A stretch of DNA of 64,000 nucleotides, from the NCBI RefSeq assembly GCF_004337985.1, contig NC_043743.1, positions 3,022,543 through 3,086,542 on the forward strand, written 5' to 3'. Both the position numbers and the translations under genes were made by a program. This DNA is from Pyricularia pennisetigena. Its lineage: Eukaryota > Ascomycota > Sordariomycetes > Magnaporthales > Pyriculariaceae. The number at the start of each line of letters is the position of its first letter. Position 1 is the stretch's first letter. Under the pieces are notes generated by a model. The model did no database searches and was not told the origin of the DNA. It saw only the letters and a list, made by a program, of their open reading frames with translations. Shown here one piece after another: positions 23,290 through 34,673 of the stretch.

Positions 23290-24075
23290 ATGACAACTCC
23301 TGCGACCGCGTTCACCATCCAGCCGGCGACACCGGCTGAGGTGCCGACTTTGGTTGAGATATTTGAGGCAGCCTTCCGAAGTGCGGCTTCGGAAAGGCTG
23401 TTCCCTCGTACACCGGATGTTAGGGAATTTTGGGAGGCTACCTTCATTGGTTACCTCAACCCAAAGCCGGACCGGCCACAGTCACGCATTTTTACTGCGA
23501 AAGACGAGGCTGGTGAGTGCCACGGAATACTTTCTGTTTCTTTGTCATGAATGAACACGTCTAACATGACCCAGGGAGCATCGTGGGGATGGTGCTATGG
23601 TGGATTGTGTCGCCAGGAGGGATCAATCCTTGGCTGGATCGAGTCGCAGAGCTGGCGCCATCCATAACCCGAGAGCTGATTGTCCAATGGGCTGAGCCGC
23701 CGGTTCAGGACAACCACAAGTATGTGGGTGAGGTCGCCCACGTATGTAAGTACAGCCTGCAGCTTTTTCCATTGGTGTTGAAAGAGTGGTCCCTTCGGCG
23801 AAACTACAAGGAGCACGTTCTTACAAGTTGCAAATGTCCCAGTTCTCGAGACTTTGGCAGTCCGTGACACTTGCAGAGGTAAGGGACTGGGCGAAAAATT
23901 GGTACGCGCAGTGACACAGATAGCCGATGATTTGGGATATCCTACATACCTAGATGCGACGGTAAAGGCCATCTCGCTTTACGAGCGGGCTGGGTTTATT
24001 GCCCAGCCCAAAGGCGGGAGCAAGTCCGTTCCCATGCTAAGGCCAAGCAAGACGGAGACAGCACAGTCAAGTTAG
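23290..24075 (+). CDS. GNAT family N-acetyltransferase
   Basis: Three exons: 23290-23512, 23575-23745, 23843-24075, giving about 208 residues. The second donor must be read at gtaagt (23746) so that the third exon, after tcccag, joins in frame as FLETLAVRDTCRGKGLGEKL. The acetyl-CoA pyrophosphate-binding motif A (R-G-K-G-L-G, a Q/RxxGxG/A variant) is in this last exon, and the closing AISLYERAGF is the usual motif B. The N-terminus (FTIQPATPAEVPTLVEIFEAAF) fits the first strand and helix. The family transfers acetyl from acetyl-CoA to an amine; these small fungal members are mostly uncharacterised and the acceptor is unknown. Probably cytosolic. Confidence 0.87.
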
Positions 24076-24393
24076 GATAGCAAAAATATCTGCGCACAGC
24101 TCCAGATGTTGCCAGTTGAGAAATAAGATTCGAAGAATTCGCATTTGGAATGAGAGAAACATAACTTTGTTTCGTATGCGTCTCTCAATTGGCACCATCA
24201 CAGTTCGAGCTTATTCAAACAAGCTATGAGAAGATCGATTTCAAAAGGCCCATCCTGACCTCACCGCCTTATGCGGGCATTGGCAGAAAATTGTCCCGCC
24301 GCCAAAAGTTCGCGGCGCGCATTGACTTTGAATCTGCAATTGTTAAGTTGCGACCTTATCAAGTCGTCCCTGGAGCCACCTCCCCAGTTCAAT

Positions 24394-26396
24394 ATGTACG
24401 AGCTTATTGAAGCCAATGCCTGGGTGGCATTGAGGCTGCCTTCAGACAGCATCAAAGTTCTTCAAGTAACACCAAACACGTATGCCAAGTTCTCGACAAA
24501 GAAACGCCAACACCTTTAGCAGTGCTACTCGGGACAAAGCTGACTTGAATCGTAATTAGAACCATATCTCTTGGGAAATATGGCTCATTCCCAAGCAATC
24601 TCATCATCGAGCGTCCATATCATGTTACGTACGAACTTGAAGACAAGCGACCCGATGAATCCTTTCACCGAATACGTATCGTCCCGCATACGGAGCTGTA
24701 CGCAGACACGGTAGCTGAAGAAGCTGCCGGCGTTGATGCCGAGTCTGGCACCCCTCTTCTTGCTGAGGAAGATGTCGAATACACTGTTGTCGATACGGGC
24801 AAGGACGAGGTGGTCGCACGATCTACACAGGAATTCATAGATGAGGATGCGCGGCAAACTCTCACCATGGAGGAGATCGAGGCACTAAAGCGCGAGGGTG
24901 CTGGCGCGGGCAAGGAGCTCATCACTAAGCTCATGCTACGACACACGGCTCTCGACCTAAAGACTCAATTCTCGCTGTCCAAGTACAAGCTCCTGAAGAC
25001 GCGCAAGTACATTCGGCGTTTCACGGTTCTGCCGTACGATCCCCTCCAGATGGGTCAATATCTACTTGAGGACAAGGATGCGGGTAACAAGATCATGGAG
25101 ATGCGCGACGAAATGGCCGCGCTGTTGGCATGCTGGGCAAATGTACACTATGGCGGACCTGGCGACGATACGACTGGGTCTGTCGACACGACCGATCCTG
25201 TTGACCTCCCGGCGGATTACGACCAGACAGTACGAGAGAGGTGGGAACAAGGCGAGAAGCAAACATTGCCCGAAGCTGGTCGCTGGCTTGTCGTGGATGA
25301 TACGGGTGGCCTACTTGTTGCTTCTCTTGCCGAAAAGATGGGTATCTTGTACCCTAAGAAGGGCGAGGAGACAAGCGCCGAAGCTTCTGAAACGCCGGCA
25401 CAAAACGGTAATCACGAGTCTTTGGCCGAAGACAAGATGGAGATTGATACCACCAATAATGGGGTAACGTCTTCAGAAAATGGCCAGGCAGAATCCTCCG
25501 TCGGTGCGACAGGAGAAACAGCCACAGAGAACGGAACTTCAACAGCAAAGGCTAACAAATCCATGCGTCCAAAACTAAAACGGCCACATGACTTTCAGGT
25601 GCCTTTCTCCACGTCAAACACCATCACACTTGTACATCAAAACTCACAAGCCAACCTTTCGTACCTACGACAGTATGGATATGATGTCACGAACCCGAAT
25701 CATCCACCACATCCCCTTCTACCGCATCTACTTACCTTGACATGGCTTCAACTCATATACCCCGAGGCCGATACCACATATTCGACGCCACCGCCCATAG
25801 TCCCGGCCGAGGAAATAGCCACGTGGAAAGCCAATAGGCGCGGGAACTACCACCGCAAGCGCAGGAGATGGGCGCGCACCCGCCACATCGTCGAGACTGC
25901 CCGCGGCGGTAACTTTTCCGGTCTGGTCGTTGCCAGCTCTATGGATCCAGTCTCAGTCCTGCGACATACGCTTCCATTACTGGCCGGCGGAGCTCCCGTG
26001 GCCGTCTACTCGCCAACCCTGGAGCCACTGACGAGGCTGGCAGACTGCTATAGTGTAGCAAGACGAGGTGCATGGATGTCATGCGCCAACGAGGAGGACA
26101 AGCAGGAACCGGAAGGTAGCGTCGAGACTTCGGCCTCTCCTACCCCCGGCCCGCCCAAGGTGGTGCGCAAGGAGGGTACAGATGAATTTCCAGTCAACCC
26201 AACCCTGTTATTAGGTGTCAGCATACAGACGAGCCGCGTGCGCAAGTGGCAGGTTTTGCCAAACCGAACGCATCCATTGATGACGTCGCGGGGTGGTGCT
26301 GAGGGCTACGTCTTGACGGGCTGGCGTGCCATACCTGCCGAGGGCAAAATAGAGGCAAGGGGGAAATTCGTGAAGAAGCAAAAGAGAGAAGCGTAG
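24394..26396 (+). CDS. TRM6: tRNA (adenine-58-N1)-methyltransferase non-catalytic subunit TRM6/GCD10
   Basis: Two exons, 24394-24479 and 24560-26396, giving about 640 residues. The first exon is only 28 codons; splicing (ac|gtatgc ... aattag|a) restores the conserved VTPNTTISLGKYGSF segment, which fixes both the start and the intron. Further family blocks are RPYHVTYEL, FHRIRIVP, ALDLKTQFSLSKYKLLKTRKYIRRFTVLP, FSGLVVASSMDP and the C-terminal LTGWRAIP. TRM6 pairs with catalytic TRM61 in a nuclear heterotetramer that makes m1A58, including on initiator tRNA-Met. As expected of this subunit I see no SAM-binding motif. A low-complexity Glu/Ser/Thr/Asn-rich linker (about residues 270-330) separates the two halves. 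Convergent with ARPC3, 288 bp between stops. Confidence 0.95.
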
Positions 26397-26684
26397 TATG
26401 CGGGGATTTGACTTTTGAACAACTTAATTTGCATTTAGATACCCCTCGTGGATGTTTTACCCCAAGCATGCTAAATGAAAACATGGGTGAACGTCATTGT
26501 GAGGATTCACAAAATGGGCCAAACCTGGAATTCTGCATTCCGTTTATGCTGATTGTTCACAATATTTACACCGCATAGACCAACATTCCCAACCCTGAAT
26601 ACTTTTGTCTTCTGTCAATGTTCATTAGGTGGCGTCGCTCAACGATCACAGGCACACCGCATTGTTCACGGCTCAAGTCACAAT

Positions 26685-27434
26685 TCAAAGCGACTTTCCC
26701 ATAAACTTGCGCTTCGTAAAGCTCAGCCACCACTTGCTTGGCTTTCCGTCACCACCCTCCTCGTACACTCGTGCCAATAGTCTAATTGCCAGCTCCTGCC
26801 TGCATTGCGCCATGTACTGACGAAGAAGCTCAGCGTCTTGTCTGTCGCGGGGTGCTTCGTACATCTTGAATTCATGGTTAGCAGTTGCCCGTAGACGCCA
26901 ACACGTTGCCGGCACCGGCAGATCAACTAACCTGGTTCAGTGGGAAGCCCGGGTCCCCTGGGATGGCAAAGTTGTTGTCGAGAGCTAGGTTCTGGACATC
27001 CTTGGTCGCGTCGCGCACCCCGGCGGTCGGCTTGATCTTGGTCAGGCACTCGCTCACAAACAAGATGCCGTATATCAGCACCCTGTCGGCGGGGCCCTGG
27101 ATCTCAAAGTTGCGGAAGAAGGTGTTTGCGCGAAAGAGCAGCAGCACCTCGTCCAGGATGTCGTAGCTCTCGCTGTCGGGCTCGGGTGCGTCGTTGAGCG
27201 GTACGGGAGGGTTCGGGTAGGGGAGCGTGTAGGCCGGGCCGCGCGTCTTGGTGCGCAGCGGCAGCAGCGGGAAGTTGCCGACCAGGCGCGGCGAGGGGTC
27301 GCCGTTGAAGACGGAGTTGTAGGCCTGAGTGCGCGGGTGGGTGTTAGCTCGAGGAATGGGGTGTGATCAGGTTACAGAGAGGAGATGCCATTTTTTGGTT
27401 TCAAAAACGCAATTGAACAGCTACTTACGGGCAT
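26685..27434 (-). CDS. ARPC3: Actin-related protein 2/3 complex subunit 3 (p21-Arc)
   Basis: Three exons: 27434-27429, 27324-26932, 26864-26685, giving about 192 residues, close to the usual ~180. The first coding exon is just six bases (Met-Pro) before a gtaagt donor; the next exon begins AYNSVFNGD, the conserved ARPC3 start. Other family blocks are LVGNFPLLPLRT, EVLLLFRANTFFRNFEIQG, DRVLIYGILFVSECL, FPLNQMYEAPRDRQDAELLRQYM and KWWLSFTKRKFMGKSL. It is a structural subunit of the seven-protein Arp2/3 complex that nucleates branched actin filaments, in fungi at endocytic actin patches. The second intron (26931-26865) removes an in-frame stop. Confidence 0.95.
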
Positions 27435-28918
27435 CGTGAGCTTGGTTGAGCTTTGGATCCCGTCCGACAAGTACCAAGTGACTGCTACTCCGGAAAACTA
27501 TATCACGCTTCGGAGCCGGGTTGTGTTGTTGCGCACTGCCCCGTCATCCTGTCTAGGTGGGGGTACTGACGTCTCCAAGTGGGGCCGTCAGAAGCTGCTT
27601 ACTTAAAGCTATCCGTTCACGACCTTGAATTCCAGGCTCCAAAATCTACAAGGTCAAATGAGTCAGGTGCTGCTGCCTCAATGGATAAACCCAGCCGAGG
27701 TGGCTGACGTGGCTTGGCCGCTTCCGGATACTTGCGGCACAGTGAACAAGATTTTCCGACTGACACAGTGCCATCAGGTGACTTGGAGTTATTTTCGCGT
27801 TCGGTACTCTCAATTTAGACCCCTCTCGCGGTTCTCTCTCTCCCACATTGTGGCAGTGTAACTTTATTCCAAAAAAAGGAAACGTGTGGCGACACGTCTT
27901 TGCTCGGGGCAATTTCTTACCGCCGCTTCCCGTTTCCTTCGCGTCACCCGGCTGTGCGTGCTTCCGTCCAAGCTCAAAAAGGCGATCATGCCCACGCCCC
28001 CCGCCCGCTTGTCACGTTTGTTCGCGTTCTGTCCTATTTTCCCTTCCCCATTATTTCTTGTTCATTTATACACAAGAGTCGCGATCGCAACGCGACATCA
28101 ACATCGGGGACGATTGCTCTGCACGCCACAAACTTGGAAAACAAGATTTCGTGATCTGAGGTTGTTTGCGCCTCTTTAAAGCCTCAAGTTCTTTCAACTG
28201 AGTGCGATCGCCAGCAAATCAAGCCACAGCAAGCAACTACAAGTCGATCATCTTGGGGACGTTCGTCGCGGGGACCCGCCAGTTTATTAGGGCTGTCGCA
28301 ATCAGCAAACAGCATACCGAATTTGGTGCGTTTTGATTTCCCTTAGTCGCATTATTGGTGAATCACTCCCCTGCCGTTTCCCATTGCTTTTTAGCTGTCA
28401 AATTCCCAACCCTGGTCGCTCTAGTTGAGCTTGGCCTAGTTCTGCTACTGCACTCCCCCTACTGCCTCCAGTGCCACTCAAAGCCCCCCCTCATTGCGAC
28501 GCATAGATACATTCAGCCTTGTCGGCCAGAACCTGCGTTGCAGTTTTTCCTAGTCTTTTTTTTTTTTTAATAACAAGTAAGCTGTATACGCCCACAGCAT
28601 CAAAGCTTCTAATTGTTGTGGCGCTTGAATTATTCCCTTGCTCCAATAGTGAGCGCGTCATGACAACTGTGCCTCCTGCAGGTCATAGCCGCCCATGACC
28701 ACATTGCAACCCTCCGTCCGCCCCCACTACACCCACCACCTTGTCGTCAGCCAAGGTGGGCGTCCAAATCACCCAGACCCCCTGTCAACACAACGCGTCG
28801 CGCGACAGCCCATGTTAATCTTCCTGGCTCACCACGTCGTCGCGGCTACTAACACTGTCCCTCAATAGTTTTGAAATTGGCAAGGGTCGGCTATCTGAAT
28901 AACGTACATCTCGAAAGA
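27435..28918. other. Shared divergent promoter/leader region
   Basis: About 1.5 kb between ARPC3 (minus) and the protein at 28919 (plus). Right-hand half is pyrimidine-rich with repeated ttcctt/cccctt runs and a T tract at 28556-28568, like a long fungal 5' leader; donor- and acceptor-like sites in it allow an untranslated-region intron, which I cannot place. No coding region supported. Confidence 0.55.
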
Positions 28919-30421
28919 ATGACGGAATCAGTAAGAGGCAGCCAGTTGGCTGCGCAACAGGAGTCAAAAGCGCCAACACCCGCGTCAAAAGCAACAAGGC
29001 GCGCAGGGCGGCGGCTCAAGACTGCTCCCATACAGCCTGAGGCAGGTTCGTTATACGACATTATGCACACTCACTCTGGAACTGGACTATACGTCCTTCC
29101 AATCCTCTGGACAGATCTCCACACCAAGTCGCTCAATGTTCAGTTCCAAGACCAAGGGCGCATCAACTACCCAGCGCCCGTGGTAAACCATGACTTGCCA
29201 CCATCACCGCCACCTGAGCCGTGCGATGCAGCTAGGAATTTATGCTACGAGATCAGCACATTCGCAGACAAATCATCTGCACCCTCGGCAAAAATGCGCT
29301 GTTTGAAGCGCTTGATGAGCGGCTTCTTCCCAGGCATGCCTTGTAAGGCCAAGACTGGAGTAGATATGGAGTTGCACTTTGGGACAAGGTTTTATCGAAA
29401 AGCCGTCAAAATTCCAATGATATGGAAAAGAGGAGACTCACGGTCACAGTCGTTTGACTCCGCCGCCACGTGCCCCTTGTCTTCGTCTCCAATGTCGAAC
29501 TTGAGCGATGCCAGCCTCAGTGACGACGATGAAGCTAGTGGCAGCAAGATCCACAGAAGGTGTGAGCGCAGCGCGCCATTACTTGCATATGTGGATCGGG
29601 ATCATCTCTCTCATGTTCGGAAGAGCTTGTTCCGGGTAGCGCCAGGTCCTTTGGACGGCGATTACCAGAACTCGCCTGTCTTGAACCTGCAGAAATTGCG
29701 CTCAAAAGCGCTCGTACCTGCCGATCGCGATCAGGATGCTCACCTGGTAGCCATTCTCATTGCAATGGCACAACAAAGATTTTACAACAAGAATGGAAGT
29801 CGCCGGTTTAAGTTGTCTCGGTCCACCAACGAGTGCGCATCGTCTGGTTCGACTGATCCGGCTCGTCGATCCGACGAAGCCATCTACGATGTTGAAGTAC
29901 GTGTCTTCACTTTTGATGCAGTGGAAAACGATTTCATCGTCTACACTGGAACTATTGGCGCCGACTTCCTAGAAGGTTTTGCAGATCCCGCCAGGACTCT
30001 GCACAGGCAGCCAGATGGAGGCTCGTCGATGCGCATTGCTTACACGCGTGTGCCCATTTGGCCTTTTTATGGCCTTAAGGAGCGTCTCGGCAAAGCTTTG
30101 GGATCTGAAGTGACGGGCGCACGCTTCGTCGGCCCTGGTTACGATACCTATCGCAACGACGAAGAGCTGGCATCGCACCAAGCGGAGTTGGCTAGAGCAC
30201 AGATTGACTCTGAACGTATACTCCTTGCCACTCAAGCAGTGTTGCGCAGAGAAAAAGAGCAAGATTTGCAGGAGATACTCGAGAGAAGCTTCGGGCAGCA
30301 AGGTACGAAAAGGAACTGGGATGCGTCAGATGCTGGAATTTCAACCGATATTACACCCCCAGCCTCAGCACCTAAAAGAAGACGAGGGAGAAGGTCGAGT
30401 GGGATTGTCGAGGTATGGTGA
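28919..30421 (+). CDS. Hypothetical protein, basic/coiled-coil, probably nuclear
   Basis: Single exon of 500 residues from the ATG at 28919; the in-frame open region continues upstream to 28871 but from a TTG. I do not recognise a family. The N-terminal 45 residues are basic and Ala/Thr-rich; residues 50-150 and 230-400 look globular (for example LYVLPILWTDLHTKSLNVQF, DAHLVAILIAMAQQRFY, YDVEVRVFTFDAVENDFIVYTG, RIAYTRVPIWPFYGLKERLG). A Ser-rich acidic linker lies near 195-220. Residues about 420-465 form a charged helix with coiled-coil spacing, and the C-terminus has a monopartite nuclear localisation-type motif (PKRRRGRR). The mixed but clearly protein-like composition suggests a real, conserved ascomycete gene. 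Confidence 0.75.
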   Translation: MTESVRGSQLAAQQESKAPTPASKATRRAGRRLKTAPIQPEAGSLYDIMHTHSGTGLYVLPILWTDLHTKSLNVQFQDQGRINYPAPVVNHDLPPSPPPEPCDAARNLCYEISTFADKSSAPSAKMRCLKRLMSGFFPGMPCKAKTGVDMELHFGTRFYRKAVKIPMIWKRGDSRSQSFDSAATCPLSSSPMSNLSDASLSDDDEASGSKIHRRCERSAPLLAYVDRDHLSHVRKSLFRVAPGPLDGDYQNSPVLNLQKLRSKALVPADRDQDAHLVAILIAMAQQRFYNKNGSRRFKLSRSTNECASSGSTDPARRSDEAIYDVEVRVFTFDAVENDFIVYTGTIGADFLEGFADPARTLHRQPDGGSSMRIAYTRVPIWPFYGLKERLGKALGSEVTGARFVGPGYDTYRNDEELASHQAELARAQIDSERILLATQAVLRREKEQDLQEILERSFGQQGTKRNWDASDAGISTDITPPASAPKRRRGRRSSGIVEVW

Positions 30422-31880
30422 TTTATTGAAGGTGACGTTGCTGAAAGTGATGAGACTAGGGCGGTGTTGCGTAGGGTTCTGGGCCTTGCGACTTTATCGC
30501 AACTCCGTCCTTCGACCTCATGTCGGAGGATGAATCGTAATACGATAAGAGTGAGAGCGTCATGCTGGTTGCGGACTTTTATGATTGTTTTGACCTTGGC
30601 GACTTTGGGTTTTACAGGTGGCATTGGGCAAACAGCGCTGGGCATTGCATTATGACTGATGATCTGCTTTTTGAGGTGGTTACCGAGCGGAGTTTTGGGA
30701 TTATTAGCATGGGAATGTGTGCTTGGAACATTAGTAGGATCATTGACCTTCGGTATATAGGGCTGAGGGCGTTTTGGACATGAGCATCATGTGCTCATAT
30801 TCTTTGTATTGTTACCAAACCATCGATTGCTTTCCTATACCTGGTAAAAACCGGACTTGGCAACAGTCGAACTTATGGCTCCTGTGGGTAGGAACACTCT
30901 GATTCATGGGGGACGGGACAATCGGGCGGTGAGACGTGGCTTAAACGGCGTACTGAGACATGCTCATCGAATTTATAGTACCGCCCGTGCAGTTCTTGGT
31001 CTTGTCATTTCTAGGGCCGTTGCCGTCGTGGGAGCACACGTTAGCTTCCAAGATGAAAGGTCCATATATCAAGCCCCAGAATCTCGACAAATCATCGCGA
31101 CCGGATTTGACGTTATGTGACAGCACACCTATCGGGCAAATACAGTCAGAAGTGCCTAGTTTGAGGGCTAAGTACAAGGACGTTTTATTTGAGAATAAAC
31201 TAGACCAAAGAGTGAAAATAAAAAAAAATAAAAAAAAAAGTTCGCTACCTTCCTCGCTGCTATTGAGCGGACCAAGTTCGTGTCTATGTTTTGTATAACG
31301 TGGCTCGAAATAAATGAAGAGACCGACGCTAGAGCTTCTCAGTCAGGGAAATCGTCAGGTTGGAAACTTGTTATTGGATAGATGATGGGGCAGTTAATAT
31401 AGGGGTAAAAACGCCCGCCCTCATTCTTGCCGCTGTGTAATTAGCCGGGCACAGCTCCGGTGCGCCCGTGGGTAGACGCAGGAGTCTCGCCCGCCGCTGC
31501 CCTCCATTGACCAAAGTGATTGAATTGCTGAGTACAGGGTCTGTAGGGAAGGGTGACATTTTTGCCATGTGTCTGCACCGTGAACGGTGTCGTGGATCTA
31601 GGCCATTCTATAGACGCCACAATGTCCCGGTATCCGGGGCAGTGGGTGTCTTCATATGGTAGAGCTACCGCATTAAAGGGAGAGGAAATCGGGGGTTTTG
31701 GGGATTGTAGTGTATAGAAAGCTGCGTTCAGATCAGCCAAGGTTGTGATCGAGTTTGTTCGTCCTCAGGCCCTTGTCTAGATATATCCCATCATAAAAGA
31801 AAAAGAAAAAACGGCACTCAAGCCTGTAGGATTCCGAATCTTGCGCACAAGCGGCCCTGTTATCCCAGCTGAATCACGAC
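30422..31880. other. Intergenic, no confident gene
   Basis: About 1.5 kb. Frames at 30562-30783, 30857-31120 and 30960-31298 (plus) are short and unrecognised. A minus-strand frame at 31441-31740 encodes 99 residues of fairly protein-like composition but opens with TTG and has no upstream exon I can support. A-rich tract near 31220-31240. Confidence 0.5.
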
Positions 31881-32609
31881 ATGTCTTTAAAACCCCTCAC
31901 AATCATAGTCGCTGCGAGCCTGCTGGCGCTGACGGCCGCCGCACCCAGCCCGACACCGCAGCTCGTACCGAGGAGCTACACCCGCTCGTGCCAGGGCTGC
32001 TACCTCAGCGACACCAAATACCTCTTTTGCTACTGCAGCGACGCCGGGGGACGACGCGTCGGGACCGAGATCGATCTGGACTGGTGCGTCACCAACCAGG
32101 GCGGGCGGCTGGTGGCCAAGGCAAAGTGAGTTTTACCGCCATTTTTTGATTTTCCTTTTTTTGCTACAATCCTTTTTCTTTTTCCTTTTCTTTTTGCAAA
32201 AAGAAGGGGAAAAAAACCTTTTGGAGCAAAGGTCTGGAGCGGAGCTGATATGAAAACCGTGCTTGTCCAGCGGCAACTTCTCCAGGAGCTGTAATCATGA
32301 GCGCTGGGTTGAGGGCAGCACCAACGTGCTCACGGCATCGTGTGGTGATGGCAGGGGCGGGGTGAGGGATAGTTCGATCAACCTAGGTGAGTTGCTTCTT
32401 GTCTGTGTAAATTTTTATTTTTTTTTTAATTAATTACACCTTTCGTCTTTGCGTGTGTGTGCTTTTGTGGTCTGACCGGTTTTCGTCTGCCTGGCGCAGA
32501 TGATTTCATTCACAACAACAACGGCCTCTTGACATGCCACGGCATACAGGGAGTGGAGGGGCAGGTTCCCGGGGGTCCGGAATGTCCTTATCCCCATACT
32601 ATATGCTGA
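31881..32609 (+). CDS. Secreted cyanovirin-N (CVNH) domain protein
   Basis: Three exons: 31881-32125, 32271-32386, 32500-32609, giving about 156 residues. All donors are gtgag and the introns are 145 and 113 bp with T-rich interiors. Residues 1-20 are a signal peptide, followed by a short propeptide with a basic site (LVPR). The rest fits a single CVNH lectin domain: a first half with SCQGCYLSD and FCYCSDAGG, then NGNFSRSC, LTASCGDGRGG, SSINLDDFIHNNNGLLTC. Ten Cys in the mature part point to five disulfides and an extracellular location. CVNH lectins bind mannose-type or other glycans; the secreted single-domain form in filamentous fungi has no settled role. Sugar specificity cannot be read here. 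Confidence 0.83.
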
Positions 32610-34673
32610 AAGATTCTTTTTCGGGAACCAGGGAGGCGGATGATAGCATATGATAGGGAAGACGGGCTATTTAGGGTGAACATCCGGATACATGAATATG
32701 TTTGCCGTCTTTTTCAAATCCTAGAATCGCTGCTTTTGTATTTCAAGAAGTTTAATATTCTGGCACAAATACGTCTTGAGGTGAGCAAAGCGTGGGATTC
32801 TTAACCGTACTTTACCAGGTGACGGGCTGATTGAGAATGGAAGTGAATATTTTTACATGAGTTGATCCTTGCATAACCTGTAATAGTTGAAAAGGAGTCA
32901 ACATAGGGTAGATCAGGTACGCGGTGCTTCTACATGTTGCGCACTTTGATTTTGCAGGCTGCGTAACAACAAATCACAATACCCTGCAATAACTACACAA
33001 CGCAGGATTGAGCCCCTTTGAAATCATTCTTGTCATTGAAAGCTTCATAATGACCTCGTTTGCCACAGCCTCCCCAGCTTTCTGACTCATAACTGTTCTC
33101 GGCTTCTGAAAAACGAAGCGCAAGGATGCAAACAGTAAGTGTTAATCGACCAACGGCAGCTGAGATAGCCTCGAGTGTGACAACAAATTACCTTTTCCTG
33201 AATAGGTGTGACATGTAGTATATTTTGGAAACCTCACTTGACAGAGGCATGTTGAGTCAGCCGTTTATCGTCCTGGTTTGCTATATTCCTAACCTCAAAT
33301 GCCACTGGAGGATGCCGTTGTGCGTGTTTGAGACACCGGAATAGATTCAGAATCGAATCGAATGGTTGTTGGCGGGCAAAGAATACTTTACATAACATGC
33401 AGGAAAATGACTTTTACAAAAAAAAAAAAAACGCCCAACACTGCTGTGTTCAAGGCGAAGCCCCGCGGCACCGGTTTGATTTGCTGCAAGGATCACAAGA
33501 AGGAAAATTTCTAGCCCATGACGGTTTTGACGTCGATCAACCACCCAAGCAACGTTGCCGGGATTTCTGGATTCCGCTTAGCGGGGGTGCTGCAGGCCGG
33601 GTTAGAGAGGAATAGGAAATATTCAGGTCCAGTTGATCACTAGGTTGTGGCCAAGACAGACCGTCCCGGTCCGGGTTTCATCTTAAACAGTTGAGCTGAA
33701 CAATTACGGGAAAAAATGGGTTGCGCTAGTCAATATTCAGAACTGACTGAATTTGGACTTTGTGATGTTTGTGTTGATTTCCATGGCGGGTAGTGTAAAT
33801 CAAAGATTTGAAAAAACAAAAAAAAAAAACAAAAAAAAAGTCAACTGTTCAGTTGAAAAAAGTCTGTTGATCTCCCGGCAGTATGGTAAGTTGGAAGATT
33901 TGTACTTTTTGGGTTCGGGGACCAAGATCTCGTATTCCCGTCTAGTCCATGCCTGGAACTACCAGGCACATGGTATCCTGGACGTGGTTCGGATGCCGGC
34001 ATCGGAAATAAAGTTCAAACATCTCATGAAGGAACCGGCCAAAACATGGCTAATTCCTATCCAGCAAACTGAGTCGTTCCCGTTGCGGACAATTTGTCAT
34101 AGGGCGAGTCAAATTTACTTTTGGCAACCAGCCCTACCCTATGCTTGAGGACGGGGAGGACCGACGATACCATCTAAGGTACGGCATGCGAGGCGCGAGG
34201 GCATGGGCATGGGCATGGATATGTTGTTGATATCGCAACATAACGGTAGGAACTAGGATCGACAAAGCTGATTGGCCACTTTCCCCCACTTTCATCTTCG
34301 AAAAAAACACAACAACATGGATCATATGTACAAAAAGACGTCGATCGATTCCTGAGCGCGCCTTCTTGAGAAAGCTTCAGTTCACCACAGTGCTGTGATT
34401 CCCGCCACAATAAAAAAAAAATATATGTGTCGGTCGCGTTTCGTACCTGTCCCGAAATACGACTCGACAATGAGAAACTCACCACTGTGCGATCTGTGTG
34501 CAGCTGGTGAAGATTCCATGTAGTAACTTCAACCCGGGGCTGACTTGGTGATCCAAGAATGCCTTGTATATGACCTGCCCATCTACTTACCAATTTCGTC
34601 GACTTGGGCGTGTTTTTTTTTATTTGTCTCTTCATTCAAATGAAAAGAGGGAAAAAGAAAACATCAGACAAGA
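32610..34673. other. A/T-rich intergenic region
   Basis: About 2 kb, visibly richer in A/T than its neighbours, with A tracts at 33419-33431 and 33816-33840. Frames at 33328-33615 and 33753-34148 (plus) and 34174-34635 (minus) have no motifs. The right end is the promoter of the oligopeptide transporter. Confidence 0.6.

Noticed and set aside
31441..31740. 99-codon minus-strand frame with protein-like composition
   Set aside because: Initiates at TTG, has no ATG and no upstream exon with a suitable splice signal; left as unassigned.
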